A stretch of 49,264 nt of DNA from Acinetobacter sp. (GTDB taxonomy: Bacteria; Pseudomonadota; Gammaproteobacteria; Pseudomonadales; Moraxellaceae): NCBI GenBank assembly GCA_008017315.1, contig SSHE01000006.1:1-49264 (forward strand), in the 5' to 3' direction. The translations under genes were made by a program, and so were the position numbers. Below the pieces are notes generated by a model. It did not search any database. It was not told where the DNA came from and worked only from the letters and a program-made list of their open reading frames with translations. This document shows, piece after piece, positions 37,428-46,970 of this stretch. The number at the start of each line of letters is the position of its first letter. Positions within the stretch are counted from its first letter, which is position 1.

Positions 37428-38693
37428 TCACCCCAACAATAAACGCTGCATATACGGACTCAACCATTTTTGTTGTGGATCAAGCTGCTGACGAAGCTGC
37501 ATAAAGTCATCCCATTTTGGATATAGCTCGCACAATTGCTGCTGGGTCATACTATGCAATTTGCCCCAGTGTGGTCGCCCCTGATATTTTTGAAAAATCG
37601 GCTCAAGTAAATTAAAAATCTGCCAACAATCCTGTTTATGATACTGATGAGCAGAAATCGAAATGGCATCTCGCTGATAAAATGGGCTAAGTGCAATATC
37701 ATCGGCTTTGACATAGCGAAATTCAAATGGAAAAAATATCGGTGCTTTATGCTGACGTAAGGTCCAAAGCATTTCTTCCAAACATGCCATGCCCTGTTCA
37801 ACAGGTAATTGATATTCCATTTCGTTAAATCGGGTATTGCGTGGTGTTGGGAAAATTCGATTTGACCAATCGACATAAGTCGTCGGTTTTACAAAGACCT
37901 TGAGTAGTTTTTGCAAATAGGGGTTGAGTGCTGGCAGATGACGAGTCAATTCACAACACAAGGTGAGTATTGCATCTTCTGATGGAAATTCAGCCTGACG
38001 TGGTGCAATCTCTGCATCTGTTTCATCAAGGGTTTTGAGCATCACTTGATCGCTATATAGAAAACCAAAAAATTCGATATGGCGATGCTGATTTTTCCAT
38101 GTATCCAGATTTTTTTTGATGTCATCAAATGCACATAAACGCAACTGTTCTTTGAGTGTGTAACGTGGGCGATTTTGCATGGTGATTTGCGTTAAAATCC
38201 CAAGACTACCGAGTGCCACACGCCCCAATTGAAAAATGTCATGATTTTCTTCACGGTTACACGTGAGGCGTTCACCTTCTGCCGTCATCAACTCAAAGCC
38301 TTCCACCAAAGCCGACAAGCACGGTAAACCTGCACCTGTGCCATGTGTACCCGTAGAGATTGCCCCTGCTAGGCTTTGTTGGTCAATATCACCCTGATTG
38401 ATTAAGGCCTGATTGATGGGGGTGAGCACATCATCCAATTGATATAACCGTGTTCCAGCCCACAATGTACTTTGATTTTTTTCCGCCGAATAACTTGCCA
38501 GTCCTTGCAATCCATCCAAAGAAATGAGGACATCATCGGTTTTTGCTAAGGCACTAAAGGAATGCCCTGCCCCCACTACTCGGATTTTGTGATGTTGTTG
38601 AACAATCTGTTGTAAGTCTTCAATCGAGTTTGGTTTAAGGATGTGTTGCGGTGCAGATTGTTGATATCCAGACCAATTTTTCCATGTATTCAT
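37428..38693 (-). CDS. D-arabinono-1,4-lactone oxidase family FAD oxidoreductase
   Basis: This 421-aa protein is of the vanillyl-alcohol-oxidase type. It has RVVGAGHSFSALAKTDDVLISL near residue 38 (the His is the usual covalent FAD site in GULO/ALO enzymes), SLAGAISTGTHGTG near 107, and an ALO C-terminal domain ending with RPHWGKLHSM and the expected HWxK-like motif. It would oxidise a sugar-1,4-lactone at the expense of O2. The natural substrate is not clear. It follows the ceramidase-like gene by 11 bases and is probably in one operon with it. Confidence 0.88.
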   Translation of the reverse strand: MNTWKNWSGYQQSAPQHILKPNSIEDLQQIVQQHHKIRVVGAGHSFSALAKTDDVLISLDGLQGLASYSAEKNQSTLWAGTRLYQLDDVLTPINQALINQGDIDQQSLAGAISTGTHGTGAGLPCLSALVEGFELMTAEGERLTCNREENHDIFQLGRVALGSLGILTQITMQNRPRYTLKEQLRLCAFDDIKKNLDTWKNQHRHIEFFGFLYSDQVMLKTLDETDAEIAPRQAEFPSEDAILTLCCELTRHLPALNPYLQKLLKVFVKPTTYVDWSNRIFPTPRNTRFNEMEYQLPVEQGMACLEEMLWTLRQHKAPIFFPFEFRYVKADDIALSPFYQRDAISISAHQYHKQDCWQIFNLLEPIFQKYQGRPHWGKLHSMTQQQLCELYPKWDDFMQLRQQLDPQQKWLSPYMQRLLLG

Positions 38694-38704
38694 ATTTATA
38701 CTCC

Positions 38705-40405
38705 TTATCGTACTGCGGTTTTGGTACTACCATAATGGGTACGTTTGTCTAATTCGTGTTGTGGCGGAATTTTGGGTCGTAAGCTTTGCTCATATTGACG
38801 TTGTTCAGGGGGCAATGCAAATTGCTGTGCCAATGCTTTGAATGTTGTTTGAAATGCTGCCAAAGTCCATTGACCAAATAAAGTATGTCCACCTTCGTAT
38901 GCCTGTTGCTGATATTCTTCATAGGTCGTGATATAGCCCATATAATCATTGCAATAGGATGCCAATAGCACTTTTGATGGTGCTGCAAGTTGCTGGCTCA
39001 CAGTTGCGACTAAACGCTTTCCTGCGGTCGTGGTAATTTCTCCTGCACAACACAGCAAAGCAATCTCGCCAATACGTAACAGTTGAATCGGGACAATATG
39101 TGCCACCATCTCACTCTCCTGAATTGCTCCTGCCTTATATTGACGGTTCATTTCACCGATCAATGGATCAAGAATACTGGGCATAATGTCCAGCTTTTGC
39201 CCCAACAAGCATTTATCACCAGCTTCTAATACAATCGGCTTTACCCCTTGCGAAGCATACAATGCTTGATAATATTGGTACTGTGGATGTTGTGGATTTA
39301 AACGCTGTTTCCGCACACGATCCGATAACAGTTGCATCGCCAAAGTAATCGGTTTCGCTGCACCCACTCCATCAACAGGTGTCCCTGCAAAAAATGCTGC
39401 CCCATGACACGCCCGACTGGTTCTCGCTGCCTGACCATTTGAAAATTCTGGATCAATATCAATATTACTTAAATCAATATATTGGCAAATGGCATCCAGT
39501 TGTTCAGCATGGATATTTTTGGATTGATATAACGCGGTAAAGGCCAAATCGCTTTGATAGCATCCATTTTGCTGGGCATATTGATATTCGGCTTCACCCG
39601 TGATTTTTTGGCGTTTTTTCAGTTGATTTTTACCATGAAAATGCGGTGATACATCACCAGCAGTCGATTGTGCAAAAATCGCCACAGGCTGAACAATCCC
39701 TTGCTCACGCAACTGTTGTTCCGAAAAAGCCGCCGCATAGCCTTTATTGTCACCATCGTACTGATGGAGTTGATTGCCCAAACAGGTTGCATGTACACCA
39801 AATAAGGACATGAACGCATGTAATTTGCCATCACGATAAAATCCCAATACGTTCATTTGTCTATCGAGAGCAAGATGCGTTTCGTGTTCACTTCTTGGCT
39901 GTACATCTGGATTACGATTATAGGATTTTAGCGAGCGATTCCATGCCACTGGGATCTGTGCATCAAAATGTGCTGCACCCAAGCGGATTTCCGTCGGTTG
40001 TGCCGAGTCATGAGCATGTAAAATACTGTGTACAATCGCCTTCACAATCGCTTCGACGTGTTCAGGGACAAAACCAGGGGTTGGCATATTGTATAAGGCT
40101 TCATAGCTGCACCCTCCCAAAGATGAATGGGTATGGGTTGCCATCAATACCAATTTTTCAGGGTGAAACCATGTATATTGACTTAAGCGTTGAATCGTGC
40201 GTTCACGCATGGCATAGGTGATACATCCCAAATCCAGACAACACAGTATTAAATCCTGCTGCTCACCTTTTTGAATCACAATACTACGTGCATAAAGTGA
40301 TGTACGAAATGATTTGGCACGGTGCGACCACTGCCCATAACCAAACATGGCTAAATTTTTTGCCTGTATTTCAATAGGTTGTTTATCCCAACCAATATTT
40401 AGCAT
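38705..40405 (-). CDS. Neutral/alkaline ceramidase-like hydrolase, apparently not secreted
   Basis: The 566-aa chain matches neutral ceramidases over the N-terminal catalytic domain. HTHSSLGG provides zinc ligands, GVHATCLGN another His, and STAGDVSPHFHG corresponds to the catalytic Ser-containing GDxSPN motif. The start MLNIGWDKQPIEIQ has no signal peptide, and the chain is shorter than secreted P. aeruginosa ceramidase (about 670 aa), lacking most of the C-terminal Ig-like part. It may act on an acyl-amide in the cytoplasm. A GGAG precedes the ATG. It is divergent from the AraC regulator. Confidence 0.82.
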   Translation of the reverse strand: MLNIGWDKQPIEIQAKNLAMFGYGQWSHRAKSFRTSLYARSIVIQKGEQQDLILCCLDLGCITYAMRERTIQRLSQYTWFHPEKLVLMATHTHSSLGGCSYEALYNMPTPGFVPEHVEAIVKAIVHSILHAHDSAQPTEIRLGAAHFDAQIPVAWNRSLKSYNRNPDVQPRSEHETHLALDRQMNVLGFYRDGKLHAFMSLFGVHATCLGNQLHQYDGDNKGYAAAFSEQQLREQGIVQPVAIFAQSTAGDVSPHFHGKNQLKKRQKITGEAEYQYAQQNGCYQSDLAFTALYQSKNIHAEQLDAICQYIDLSNIDIDPEFSNGQAARTSRACHGAAFFAGTPVDGVGAAKPITLAMQLLSDRVRKQRLNPQHPQYQYYQALYASQGVKPIVLEAGDKCLLGQKLDIMPSILDPLIGEMNRQYKAGAIQESEMVAHIVPIQLLRIGEIALLCCAGEITTTAGKRLVATVSQQLAAPSKVLLASYCNDYMGYITTYEEYQQQAYEGGHTLFGQWTLAAFQTTFKALAQQFALPPEQRQYEQSLRPKIPPQHELDKRTHYGSTKTAVR

Positions 40406-40518
40406 CGCTATCTCCTTTTCACCATGTATCGCTGATTTTCTGCTTGCAAGTTAAACAGATTTTGGCAAGATATCAAAAGGGGATTTTTTGCCTTTTATGG
40501 GGGGCAATTCGGACATTT

Positions 40519-41586
40519 ATGCTTAATCAATTCGAAGATTTCACTGCTGATGATGCAGTTATTCCATGTATATTGCTCAATAGTTTGATTCAGTATGCCA
40601 GTAGTCAGCATTTACCTTATCCAGCATGGTTTGCTCATACTGGCTTAAATATTGACGATATTATCCAAGGTAATATCTTGGTTTCATTCCAAACGATTCA
40701 TGATGTTTTTCTTCGTGCACAGCCTTATTTTGATCGGCAGGCATTAGGCATTCAGTTGGTCAAAGCCTCTGGTTTAGGTTCAATGGGTTTACTTGGCTTT
40801 GTCATGCAATCGAGTAAAGATATTGCCCAAGCATTCGAAGCTGGTTTACGTTTTCATCCCATTTCGGGCAGTGTCAGCAATCTACAGGTGATTTTACAAC
40901 CAGAACAGGTGATTTTAGAGATACAACCAAGATATTGCATGACGCTCACAACGGTCTTTATTGAAGAAGTCGTTGCCAGTATTATCAACTGTTTAAAGTC
41001 TTTACTGGGACAACATTATGCCCCATTACGCATTGAGTTTTCCTATACAGAACCTAACGCAATCGAGCAGTACCAGACATTTTTCCAATGTCCTTTGTAT
41101 TTTGATGCAGCAAGAACGCGCATTTATTTTTCTCGCACCTTGTTAGAGCAGACCATCCCCAGTGCCAATACTGCAAACTATCTTCAGGCCATCCAAATTT
41201 GTGAGCAACATTTAATCAACCTCACGCAACATCATTCGATACCATTTAGCCAACATATTCGCCATTATTTGGTACAACACTTGCCACGCAAAGTCACGCT
41301 ACATGAACTCACCGAACAATTCTCCCTCTCCGAACGCCAACTACGCCGCAAGTTGGCACAAGAACAAACATCCTTTCAAGCATTACGCCAAGCTGTATTA
41401 TTACAACAAGCAAAAAAATTACTTGAAAAAAATCAATCTATTGAATCTATTGGTTTGGCATTGGGGTTTAGTGATGCACGAGAATTTCGACGAGCTTTCA
41501 AACGTTGGACGAATCTTGCACCGTCACAATTCAAGCCATCATCACACATCATTCCGAAATCAACGCAACCTGCTGGACATAATTGA
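40519..41586 (+). CDS. AraC-family regulator with N-terminal arabinose-binding-like domain
   Basis: The 355-aa form from the ATG at 40519 (MLNQFEDFTADD) is preferred to a TTG at 40444. Residues 10-200 look like the PF12625-type ligand domain of OruR/ArgR-like activators. Residues 250-345 carry the two HTH motifs of AraC proteins (HELTEQFSLSERQLRRKLAQE and IESIGLALGFSDAREFRRAFKRW). It is divergent from the ceramidase/lactone-oxidase pair and is their likely regulator. Its 3' end overlaps the convergent darP gene by 38 bases. Confidence 0.88.
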   Translation: MLNQFEDFTADDAVIPCILLNSLIQYASSQHLPYPAWFAHTGLNIDDIIQGNILVSFQTIHDVFLRAQPYFDRQALGIQLVKASGLGSMGLLGFVMQSSKDIAQAFEAGLRFHPISGSVSNLQVILQPEQVILEIQPRYCMTLTTVFIEEVVASIINCLKSLLGQHYAPLRIEFSYTEPNAIEQYQTFFQCPLYFDAARTRIYFSRTLLEQTIPSANTANYLQAIQICEQHLINLTQHHSIPFSQHIRHYLVQHLPRKVTLHELTEQFSLSERQLRRKLAQEQTSFQALRQAVLLQQAKKLLEKNQSIESIGLALGFSDAREFRRAFKRWTNLAPSQFKPSSHIIPKSTQPAGHN

Positions 41587-42085
41587 TAATATTCTGCCGT
41601 AAAGCGGTTAAAGTCTCTTCATCCACTTGGTTTTGTTTATCTCGTTGATAACGTAACACATGCTGTCTGAGGGTATGCCGTTCTGCCGCTTTAAATTGCT
41701 TACAAAATTCATGAATAGCACTATCGCCCTGTTCAATCACCCGATCAACCCAACGCAATAACTGAGCATTCTTTTTAATCCCCTGTTTGGGCACAAGAAA
41801 ACTTAATAATACAGTTTCATCTTCATTGCGTAAAAATTTACCAATTCTCTGAAACTGACGACGGCGAGCTTCAAACGAAGTAATACTATCCAGCTCCAAA
41901 AAAGCATCCATCAAACGCTCATCGACAGGTAACTTCTGAATTTGTTTTTTCGGTAATGCTGCCAGCTGTTCGGCTAATGCGGCCATACGCTGGATGTGAC
42001 GTTTTTGCTCTGCTTTACTGATACGACCATCATCATGTAAATCTGCGAAATCATCTTCATTAAAAGGACGTGAACGACGTACCAT
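41549..42085 (-). CDS. darP: Ribosome-associated protein DarP (YjgA), 50S assembly factor
   Basis: This 178-aa, highly basic helical protein ([59 protein letters not shown]) matches the YjgA/DarP family. E. coli DarP binds late 50S intermediates and aids maturation of the peptidyl-transferase centre. The ATG shares one base with the ptsO stop (TAATG), showing coupling. The last 38 bases run through the 3' end of the convergent AraC gene. Confidence 0.92.
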   Translation of the reverse strand: MVRRSRPFNEDDFADLHDDGRISKAEQKRHIQRMAALAEQLAALPKKQIQKLPVDERLMDAFLELDSITSFEARRRQFQRIGKFLRNEDETVLLSFLVPKQGIKKNAQLLRWVDRVIEQGDSAIHEFCKQFKAAERHTLRQHVLRYQRDKQNQVDEETLTALRQNIINYVQQVALISE

Positions 42086-42354
42086 TACTCAGCCTCATTA
42101 AAACGTGCAGCAAACAATGCTAAAATTTCATCACAAGCGTCCTGCTCATCAGCACCATCTATCAACAAACGTAAAGTTGTCCCCTTACCTGCTCCAAGCA
42201 TTAGTAAGGAAATAATATTTTTGGCATCCACCAAAGCATTCGCTTTGCCAATTTGGATACTGGCAGTATATTTACTGGTCACACCGATGAGTTTCTCTGA
42301 AGCTCTGGCATGTAAACCCAACTTATTCACTATTTCTACGCTTGTATCAATCAT
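42085..42354 (-). CDS. ptsO: HPr-family phosphocarrier NPr of the nitrogen PTS
   Basis: This 89-aa phosphocarrier begins at 42354 ([21 protein letters not shown]), with the phosphorylatable His in GLHARA and the regulatory-Ser region KNIISLLML. The start overlaps the rapZ stop by 4 bases (ATGA), which decides it against an upstream start at 42396. Adjacent rapZ matches the E. coli rapZ-npr order. Its partners ptsN and ptsP, and rpoN, are not in the window. Confidence 0.92.
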   Translation of the reverse strand: MIDTSVEIVNKLGLHARASEKLIGVTSKYTASIQIGKANALVDAKNIISLLMLGAGKGTTLRLLIDGADEQDACDEILALFAARFNEAE

Positions 42355-43202
42355 GCCCAGTGCTTCATTTCTCGATGTAAAACCTGTACCGACCATTGTG
42401 CCCGAAGTGCTTGTGCAAGTCTATCGACAAAATATACCGAACGATGCTGCCCCCCAGTACACCCTAATGCAATGGTTAAAAAATGACGATGCCCTTGTGC
42501 AAAAACAGGCAACCATTTTTCAATAAACTGTGTGATATCGGCATACATCTCATTTACCATAGTATCCGCAGCCAAAAACTGCTGTACAGGTGCATCCAGA
42601 CCTGTAAAATTACGCAGTTCGGGTACCCAATGTGGATTGGCTAAATGCCGTAAATCAAAGACATAATCCGCATCTAGTGGAATACCGTGCTTAAAACCAA
42701 ATGACTGTAAAATCACTACCAATCCATCACCTTGCCCCAGTTTAATGGATAGTGTGTGTTTCAGTTCATGGACTGTTTTATTACTGGTATCAATGGTTAA
42801 GGTCGCACGGCGATAAATCGGATACAGTAACTGCTTTTCAACCCGAATACATTCGGTCAGGCTATCATACTGGTTGGCAAGCGGATGAGGGCGGCGTGAG
42901 GAAGAATAACGGGACACCAGCACTTCTTCACGTGCGGTGAGATAAATCACTTCTACCGTGCCATATTTGCCTAGTGCTTCCAGCACATCTTCAATGATGA
43001 CATGTTCACCCTTAAAGCTCCGAACATCCACACCCAATGCCAGCATGTCCATGACATTATCTTGATTGAGTTTGGCAACGATTTCTGCAATCAGTGCTAG
43101 GGGCAAATTATCAATAATATAATAGCCCAAGTCCTCAAGCACCTGTAATGCAGAGGTTTTTCCAGAACCAGAACGACCTGCAACCACCAAAATCTTTTTC
43201 AT
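42351..43202 (-). CDS. rapZ: RNase adapter protein RapZ
   Basis: This 283-aa P-loop protein has Walker A GRSGSGKT near residue 8, a Walker B-like hydrophobic strand, and the C-terminal [20 protein letters not shown] of the RapZ/YvcJ family. In E. coli RapZ binds the GlmZ sRNA and presents it to RNase E, tuning glucosamine-6-phosphate synthesis. It lies 15 bases after panC and overlaps ptsO. Confidence 0.95.
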   Translation of the reverse strand: MKKILVVAGRSGSGKTSALQVLEDLGYYIIDNLPLALIAEIVAKLNQDNVMDMLALGVDVRSFKGEHVIIEDVLEALGKYGTVEVIYLTAREEVLVSRYSSSRRPHPLANQYDSLTECIRVEKQLLYPIYRRATLTIDTSNKTVHELKHTLSIKLGQGDGLVVILQSFGFKHGIPLDADYVFDLRHLANPHWVPELRNFTGLDAPVQQFLAADTMVNEMYADITQFIEKWLPVFAQGHRHFLTIALGCTGGQHRSVYFVDRLAQALRAQWSVQVLHREMKHWA

Positions 43203-43217
43203 TGTGCTATCGCCAGA

Positions 43218-44066
43218 TTAAGAACCATGACATTTAACATATACATTATCAATGAGTCTTGTTGTTCCCAATTTTGCCGCTACAAACAGCACCACGTCTT
43301 GTTGAAAGGTTGTGATCGACAACAAATCGGGCGTATAAGCCTCGACATAATCCACCACGAAACCCTTTTGTGCCAATTGTTGGCGTGCTTGTATCAATAC
43401 CTGTGCTAAATCTGTACCTTGTTGTAATGCCTGTTGTGCTTGCAACAAGGTTTGATAAATTGTCGGCGCAAGCTGTCTTTCATCAGCGGTTAAATAGCCA
43501 TTACGTGAGCTTAACGCCAAACCATCACTCGCTCGGGCAATCGGTACGCCAACAATATCGATCGGTAAATTTAAATCTTGGGTCATGATACGAATCACAG
43601 CCAGTTGCTGCCAATCCTTTTGACCAAAAAATGCCGTATCTGGCTGTACAATATTGAAAAGCTTGGTGACCACGGTCGCCACACCGTCAAAATGCCCTAT
43701 ACGAGATTTACCACATAAAATATCGGTAATCCCTCGCACCACAACGGTGGTTTTACGCTCATGTTCACCGTACATCTGCATAACAGTCGGAGCAAACAGT
43801 ACATCACAGCCTACATCTGCCAGTAAATGACTATCCGCTTCCAATGTACGAGGGTAACTCCCAAAGTCTTCATTTTCCCCAAACTGTATCGGATTGACAA
43901 AAATACTCACCACTACCACATCACAGATTTTTTTGGCTTCTCGTACCAAATTTAAGTGTCCCTGATGTAGATTACCCATCGTCGGTACAAAACCAATGGT
44001 TTTACGTGCCAAACGTGCAGGCGAAAGTGCTGCACTCAAACCTTGTATCGTTGTTTCTGTCTTCAT
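43218..44066 (-). CDS. panC: Pantothenate synthetase
   Basis: This 282-aa ligase joins pantoate and beta-alanine with ATP, releasing AMP. It has the nucleotidyl-transfer motif [16 protein letters not shown] (HxGH) near residue 30, GQKDWQQL near 152, and ALSSRNGYL near 185. The ATG directly follows the panB stop with no intervening base, so translation is coupled. Standard length. Confidence 0.96.
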   Translation of the reverse strand: MKTETTIQGLSAALSPARLARKTIGFVPTMGNLHQGHLNLVREAKKICDVVVVSIFVNPIQFGENEDFGSYPRTLEADSHLLADVGCDVLFAPTVMQMYGEHERKTTVVVRGITDILCGKSRIGHFDGVATVVTKLFNIVQPDTAFFGQKDWQQLAVIRIMTQDLNLPIDIVGVPIARASDGLALSSRNGYLTADERQLAPTIYQTLLQAQQALQQGTDLAQVLIQARQQLAQKGFVVDYVEAYTPDLLSITTFQQDVVLFVAAKLGTTRLIDNVYVKCHGS

Positions 44067-44876
44067 TTAAGATAACTCTATCTGAAAGCTATGTTCCTGT
44101 GCAGGAAATTCCTGATTCAATACTGCATGATGATAAGCTTGAATCGCATCCACAATCGCATGTTCACCCGATTGCTCCTGCATAAAATTACGCACAAAAC
44201 GTGCCACCTTACCAAAGGTCAATCCTAACATATCCTGTATGACAAGCACTTGACCATCGGTATCTACACCAGCTCCAATACCAATCACAGGCACAGCAAA
44301 TCGTTCACTCACTTCTTTTGCCAAAACAGCAGGCACACATTCCAAGAGTAACATCGCTGCTCCTGCATCCACCACCGCTTGGCAATCTGCCAGTAATTGC
44401 TCGGCTGCACTTTTGGTTTTGGCTTGCAGTTTATATCCCCCAAAAACATGCACCGATTGCGGTGTTAAGCCCAAATGTACACACACGGGTACACCATGAC
44501 GTGTCAATGCCTGTACCGTATCCGCCAGCCATGCACCACCTTCAATTTTGACCATATGTGCCCCTGCCTGCATCACCTGACGAGAATGTTTCAAGGCATC
44601 TTCTAATGTGGCATAGCTCATAAAAGGTAAATCCGTCATCAGCAGTGCATGGCGATTACTTCGTGCCACTGCCTGCGTATGATAGACCATATCCGCCACG
44701 CTCACAGGCAAGGTTGAGTCATGCCCTTGAATGGTCATCCCCAATGAATCACCGATAAGAATAGTATCAATTTCAGCCTGTTGCATCGCTTTTGCAAAAC
44801 TTGCATCATAGCAAGTTAGACAAGAAAATTTACGTCCTTCCGCTTTAAAACGTCTTAAATCTGTTAGGCTCGTCAT
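44067..44876 (-). CDS. panB: 3-methyl-2-oxobutanoate hydroxymethyltransferase
   Basis: This 269-aa folate-dependent enzyme makes ketopantoate in coenzyme A synthesis. Motifs are LTCYDASFAK near residue 20, ILIGDSLGMTIQGHDSTLPV near 40, KIEGGAWL, GLTPQSVHVFGGYK and GIGAGVDTDGQVLV. AGAGG lies about 7 bases before the ATG. It is 78 bases from folK, a gap that could hold a promoter. Confidence 0.96.
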   Translation of the reverse strand: MTSLTDLRRFKAEGRKFSCLTCYDASFAKAMQQAEIDTILIGDSLGMTIQGHDSTLPVSVADMVYHTQAVARSNRHALLMTDLPFMSYATLEDALKHSRQVMQAGAHMVKIEGGAWLADTVQALTRHGVPVCVHLGLTPQSVHVFGGYKLQAKTKSAAEQLLADCQAVVDAGAAMLLLECVPAVLAKEVSERFAVPVIGIGAGVDTDGQVLVIQDMLGLTFGKVARFVRNFMQEQSGEHAIVDAIQAYHHAVLNQEFPAQEHSFQIELS

Positions 44877-44954
44877 TCGGCTTTCCTCTCATCACGATGA
44901 ACAATTACCACCAAGTTCCATATTGAGGTCATCTCTCCCTTTTTAAAAGCAGAT

Positions 44955-45446
44955 TTAAACAACCTCATACCAAGATACATCCGCAACCACTGTTGCAGTT
45001 GCCTTTTGCACACATTGCAGTCCGCTTAAATCGATACCTGCAATTTGTAGATCAGGCACTAAATCCAGCAAGGGTAAAATCACAAAATCTCGTTGCATGA
45101 TGCCTACATGTGGCACAGTTAAACGTGGGTGCTGAATTTGGGCATCATCATATAATAATAAATCTAAATCCAGCGTACGCTCCCCCCAATGCCTTAAACG
45201 TACTCGACCAGATTGTTGCTCGATATGCTGCAATTGATCCAACAATGCCAAAGGCTCAAGTGTCGTCGCCAACGCTACCACTGCATTTAAATAATCAGGC
45301 TGATCCTGTGGCCCCATCGGTGGACTCGCATACAAACGAGAACCTCTTACCGTTCCTAGCTTTGCCAAGTGTTGTACCGCTTCCCGTAAGATACTGCGAC
45401 TATCACCTAGATTACTGCCAAGCCCAATATAGCTGATATGACTCAT
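44955..45446 (-). CDS. folK: 6-hydroxymethyl-7,8-dihydropterin pyrophosphokinase
   Basis: This 163-aa enzyme transfers pyrophosphate from ATP to hydroxymethyldihydropterin in folate synthesis. It has IGLGSNLGDS at the start, RLYASPPMGPQDQPDYLNAV, and the ATP/Mg site RHWGERTLDLDLLLYDD. It starts in a 4-base ATGA overlap with pcnB, which is common in gammaproteobacteria. Confidence 0.95.
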   Translation of the reverse strand: MSHISYIGLGSNLGDSRSILREAVQHLAKLGTVRGSRLYASPPMGPQDQPDYLNAVVALATTLEPLALLDQLQHIEQQSGRVRLRHWGERTLDLDLLLYDDAQIQHPRLTVPHVGIMQRDFVILPLLDLVPDLQIAGIDLSGLQCVQKATATVVADVSWYEVV

Positions 45447-46885
45447 TGTGTTGGTCCAAAAATCACCGTTGCTAAATCACGTTGTACCCGACGACGTTTT
45501 AAAATCGGATGACTGCTACTCATCGCCATATCCACGGATGGATGCTGCACCACAACATCTCTTGCCTGTTTGGTTTCGGCTTTTTGCTTGGCACGACGTG
45601 CTGCTCGGCTATTGACCTGTGTTTCCACCACCAAAGGCGTAAACACTTCCTGCTCGTTGGTTTTTTTACGTGAACGTTGATATTGACGCTGATACTCTGC
45701 AATATGTTTTTCTTTTGCATCATTATTTAAGGTTTGAAACGATTCCCACCATTGCCCCATCGCTTGTGTGCCTTCATCCCCTGATTGCTCACGCAGCATC
45801 AGGAAGTCAAAACCAGCCCGAAAGCGTGCATGTCCTGCCAATTGCATAATATGTTGCGGTTTTGGGGTTATCAATCGTGCCTGCATTTCCCATGTTTCAC
45901 GGATAAACATTTCAGAAAAACGAGGAATAATGGTGCGTGTTGCCTGACGTTTCAGCACATCAATACTGGCCTGTGAACGGGCTTCGGCATCAACAACACC
46001 TTTAGCACGATAAAACGCCACACGCTCCAAATACGGCTGCCACAACAACACCGCATAAAAAAATGCGGGATTGATACTTTTACCCTGTGCAATCCGTAAG
46101 TCAGTATTCCGTGCTGCTTTCTGCATTAATGAAGTAATTTCAGGCTGTACTTCAGCAAACATTTCTTGCCAAATACCAAACTGAATCAGCATCGGCAATA
46201 GTGCTGCCAGCTTGCCCATAGAAAACATTTTTTGTGATTCATCATACAAGCGATGCGGCGAAACTTCTCGTAACTGTGCCACACATGCCGCATCAAAAAT
46301 TTTGATAATACTTTGTTCGATTTTAAAATCCAGTTTTGCGGCAAAACGTAAGGTACGCAACATCCGCACTGGATCTTCTTCAAAACGCTGTCTCGCATCA
46401 CCCAGCAAACGTAATGTGCGATTTTGCATATCTTTATAGGCATGGCAAAAATCCAGCACAATACCTTTACGTGGCTGATAATATAGCGTATTGACTGAAA
46501 AATCCCGACGTGCAAAATCTTGCTCAATCGTACCCCAGTTATTATCACGCAAAATCATGCCTGTGGCACTGGTCACGGCTTTTTTCGGCGGTGCACGAAA
46601 AGTGGCGACTTCGATGAGTTCACGTCCACAATGCACGTGTGCCAATTCAAAACGTCGTCCAATAATACGGCAACGTCGTCCAAAGACCTGTTTGATTTGT
46701 GCAGGTGTGGCATTGGTGACGGCATCGAAATCCTTAGGGCTTTCCCCTAAAATTAAATCTCGAACACTCCCACCGACAATATAAGCGTCGTAGCCTGCTT
46801 TTGACAGATGATCGATGACATCAAGAATGGCAGGAGAAAGTAATGTTGTGGATAACCCACATTTTGAGGCTCGCAAAGTTTGCAA
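45443..46885 (-). CDS. pcnB: Poly(A) polymerase I, TTG start
   Basis: This 480-aa class II nucleotidyltransferase adds poly(A) tails that speed RNA decay. It shows YIVGGSVRDLILGESPKDFDAVTNATP (GGxxR and DxD), the RRDFSVNTLYY block, an RNA-binding middle and a very basic tail (NSRAARRAKQKAETKQAR, LKRRRVQRDLATV) typical of PcnB versus CCA-adding enzymes. No ATG lies near the conserved start. TTG at 46885 with GGAG 10 bases upstream is the best candidate, and a second TTG lies three codons later. E. coli pcnB also uses a non-AUG (AUU) start. Confidence 0.92.
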   Translation of the reverse strand: MQTLRASKCGLSTTLLSPAILDVIDHLSKAGYDAYIVGGSVRDLILGESPKDFDAVTNATPAQIKQVFGRRCRIIGRRFELAHVHCGRELIEVATFRAPPKKAVTSATGMILRDNNWGTIEQDFARRDFSVNTLYYQPRKGIVLDFCHAYKDMQNRTLRLLGDARQRFEEDPVRMLRTLRFAAKLDFKIEQSIIKIFDAACVAQLREVSPHRLYDESQKMFSMGKLAALLPMLIQFGIWQEMFAEVQPEITSLMQKAARNTDLRIAQGKSINPAFFYAVLLWQPYLERVAFYRAKGVVDAEARSQASIDVLKRQATRTIIPRFSEMFIRETWEMQARLITPKPQHIMQLAGHARFRAGFDFLMLREQSGDEGTQAMGQWWESFQTLNNDAKEKHIAEYQRQYQRSRKKTNEQEVFTPLVVETQVNSRAARRAKQKAETKQARDVVVQHPSVDMAMSSSHPILKRRRVQRDLATVIFGPTQ

Positions 46886-46970
46886 AAGAAGCTAGCTCCA
46901 GATTGGGATTGAGCGAAAATAGGCTCATCATAATCTTATCTGAACACAAGGGCAATCCGTTTATACATTT

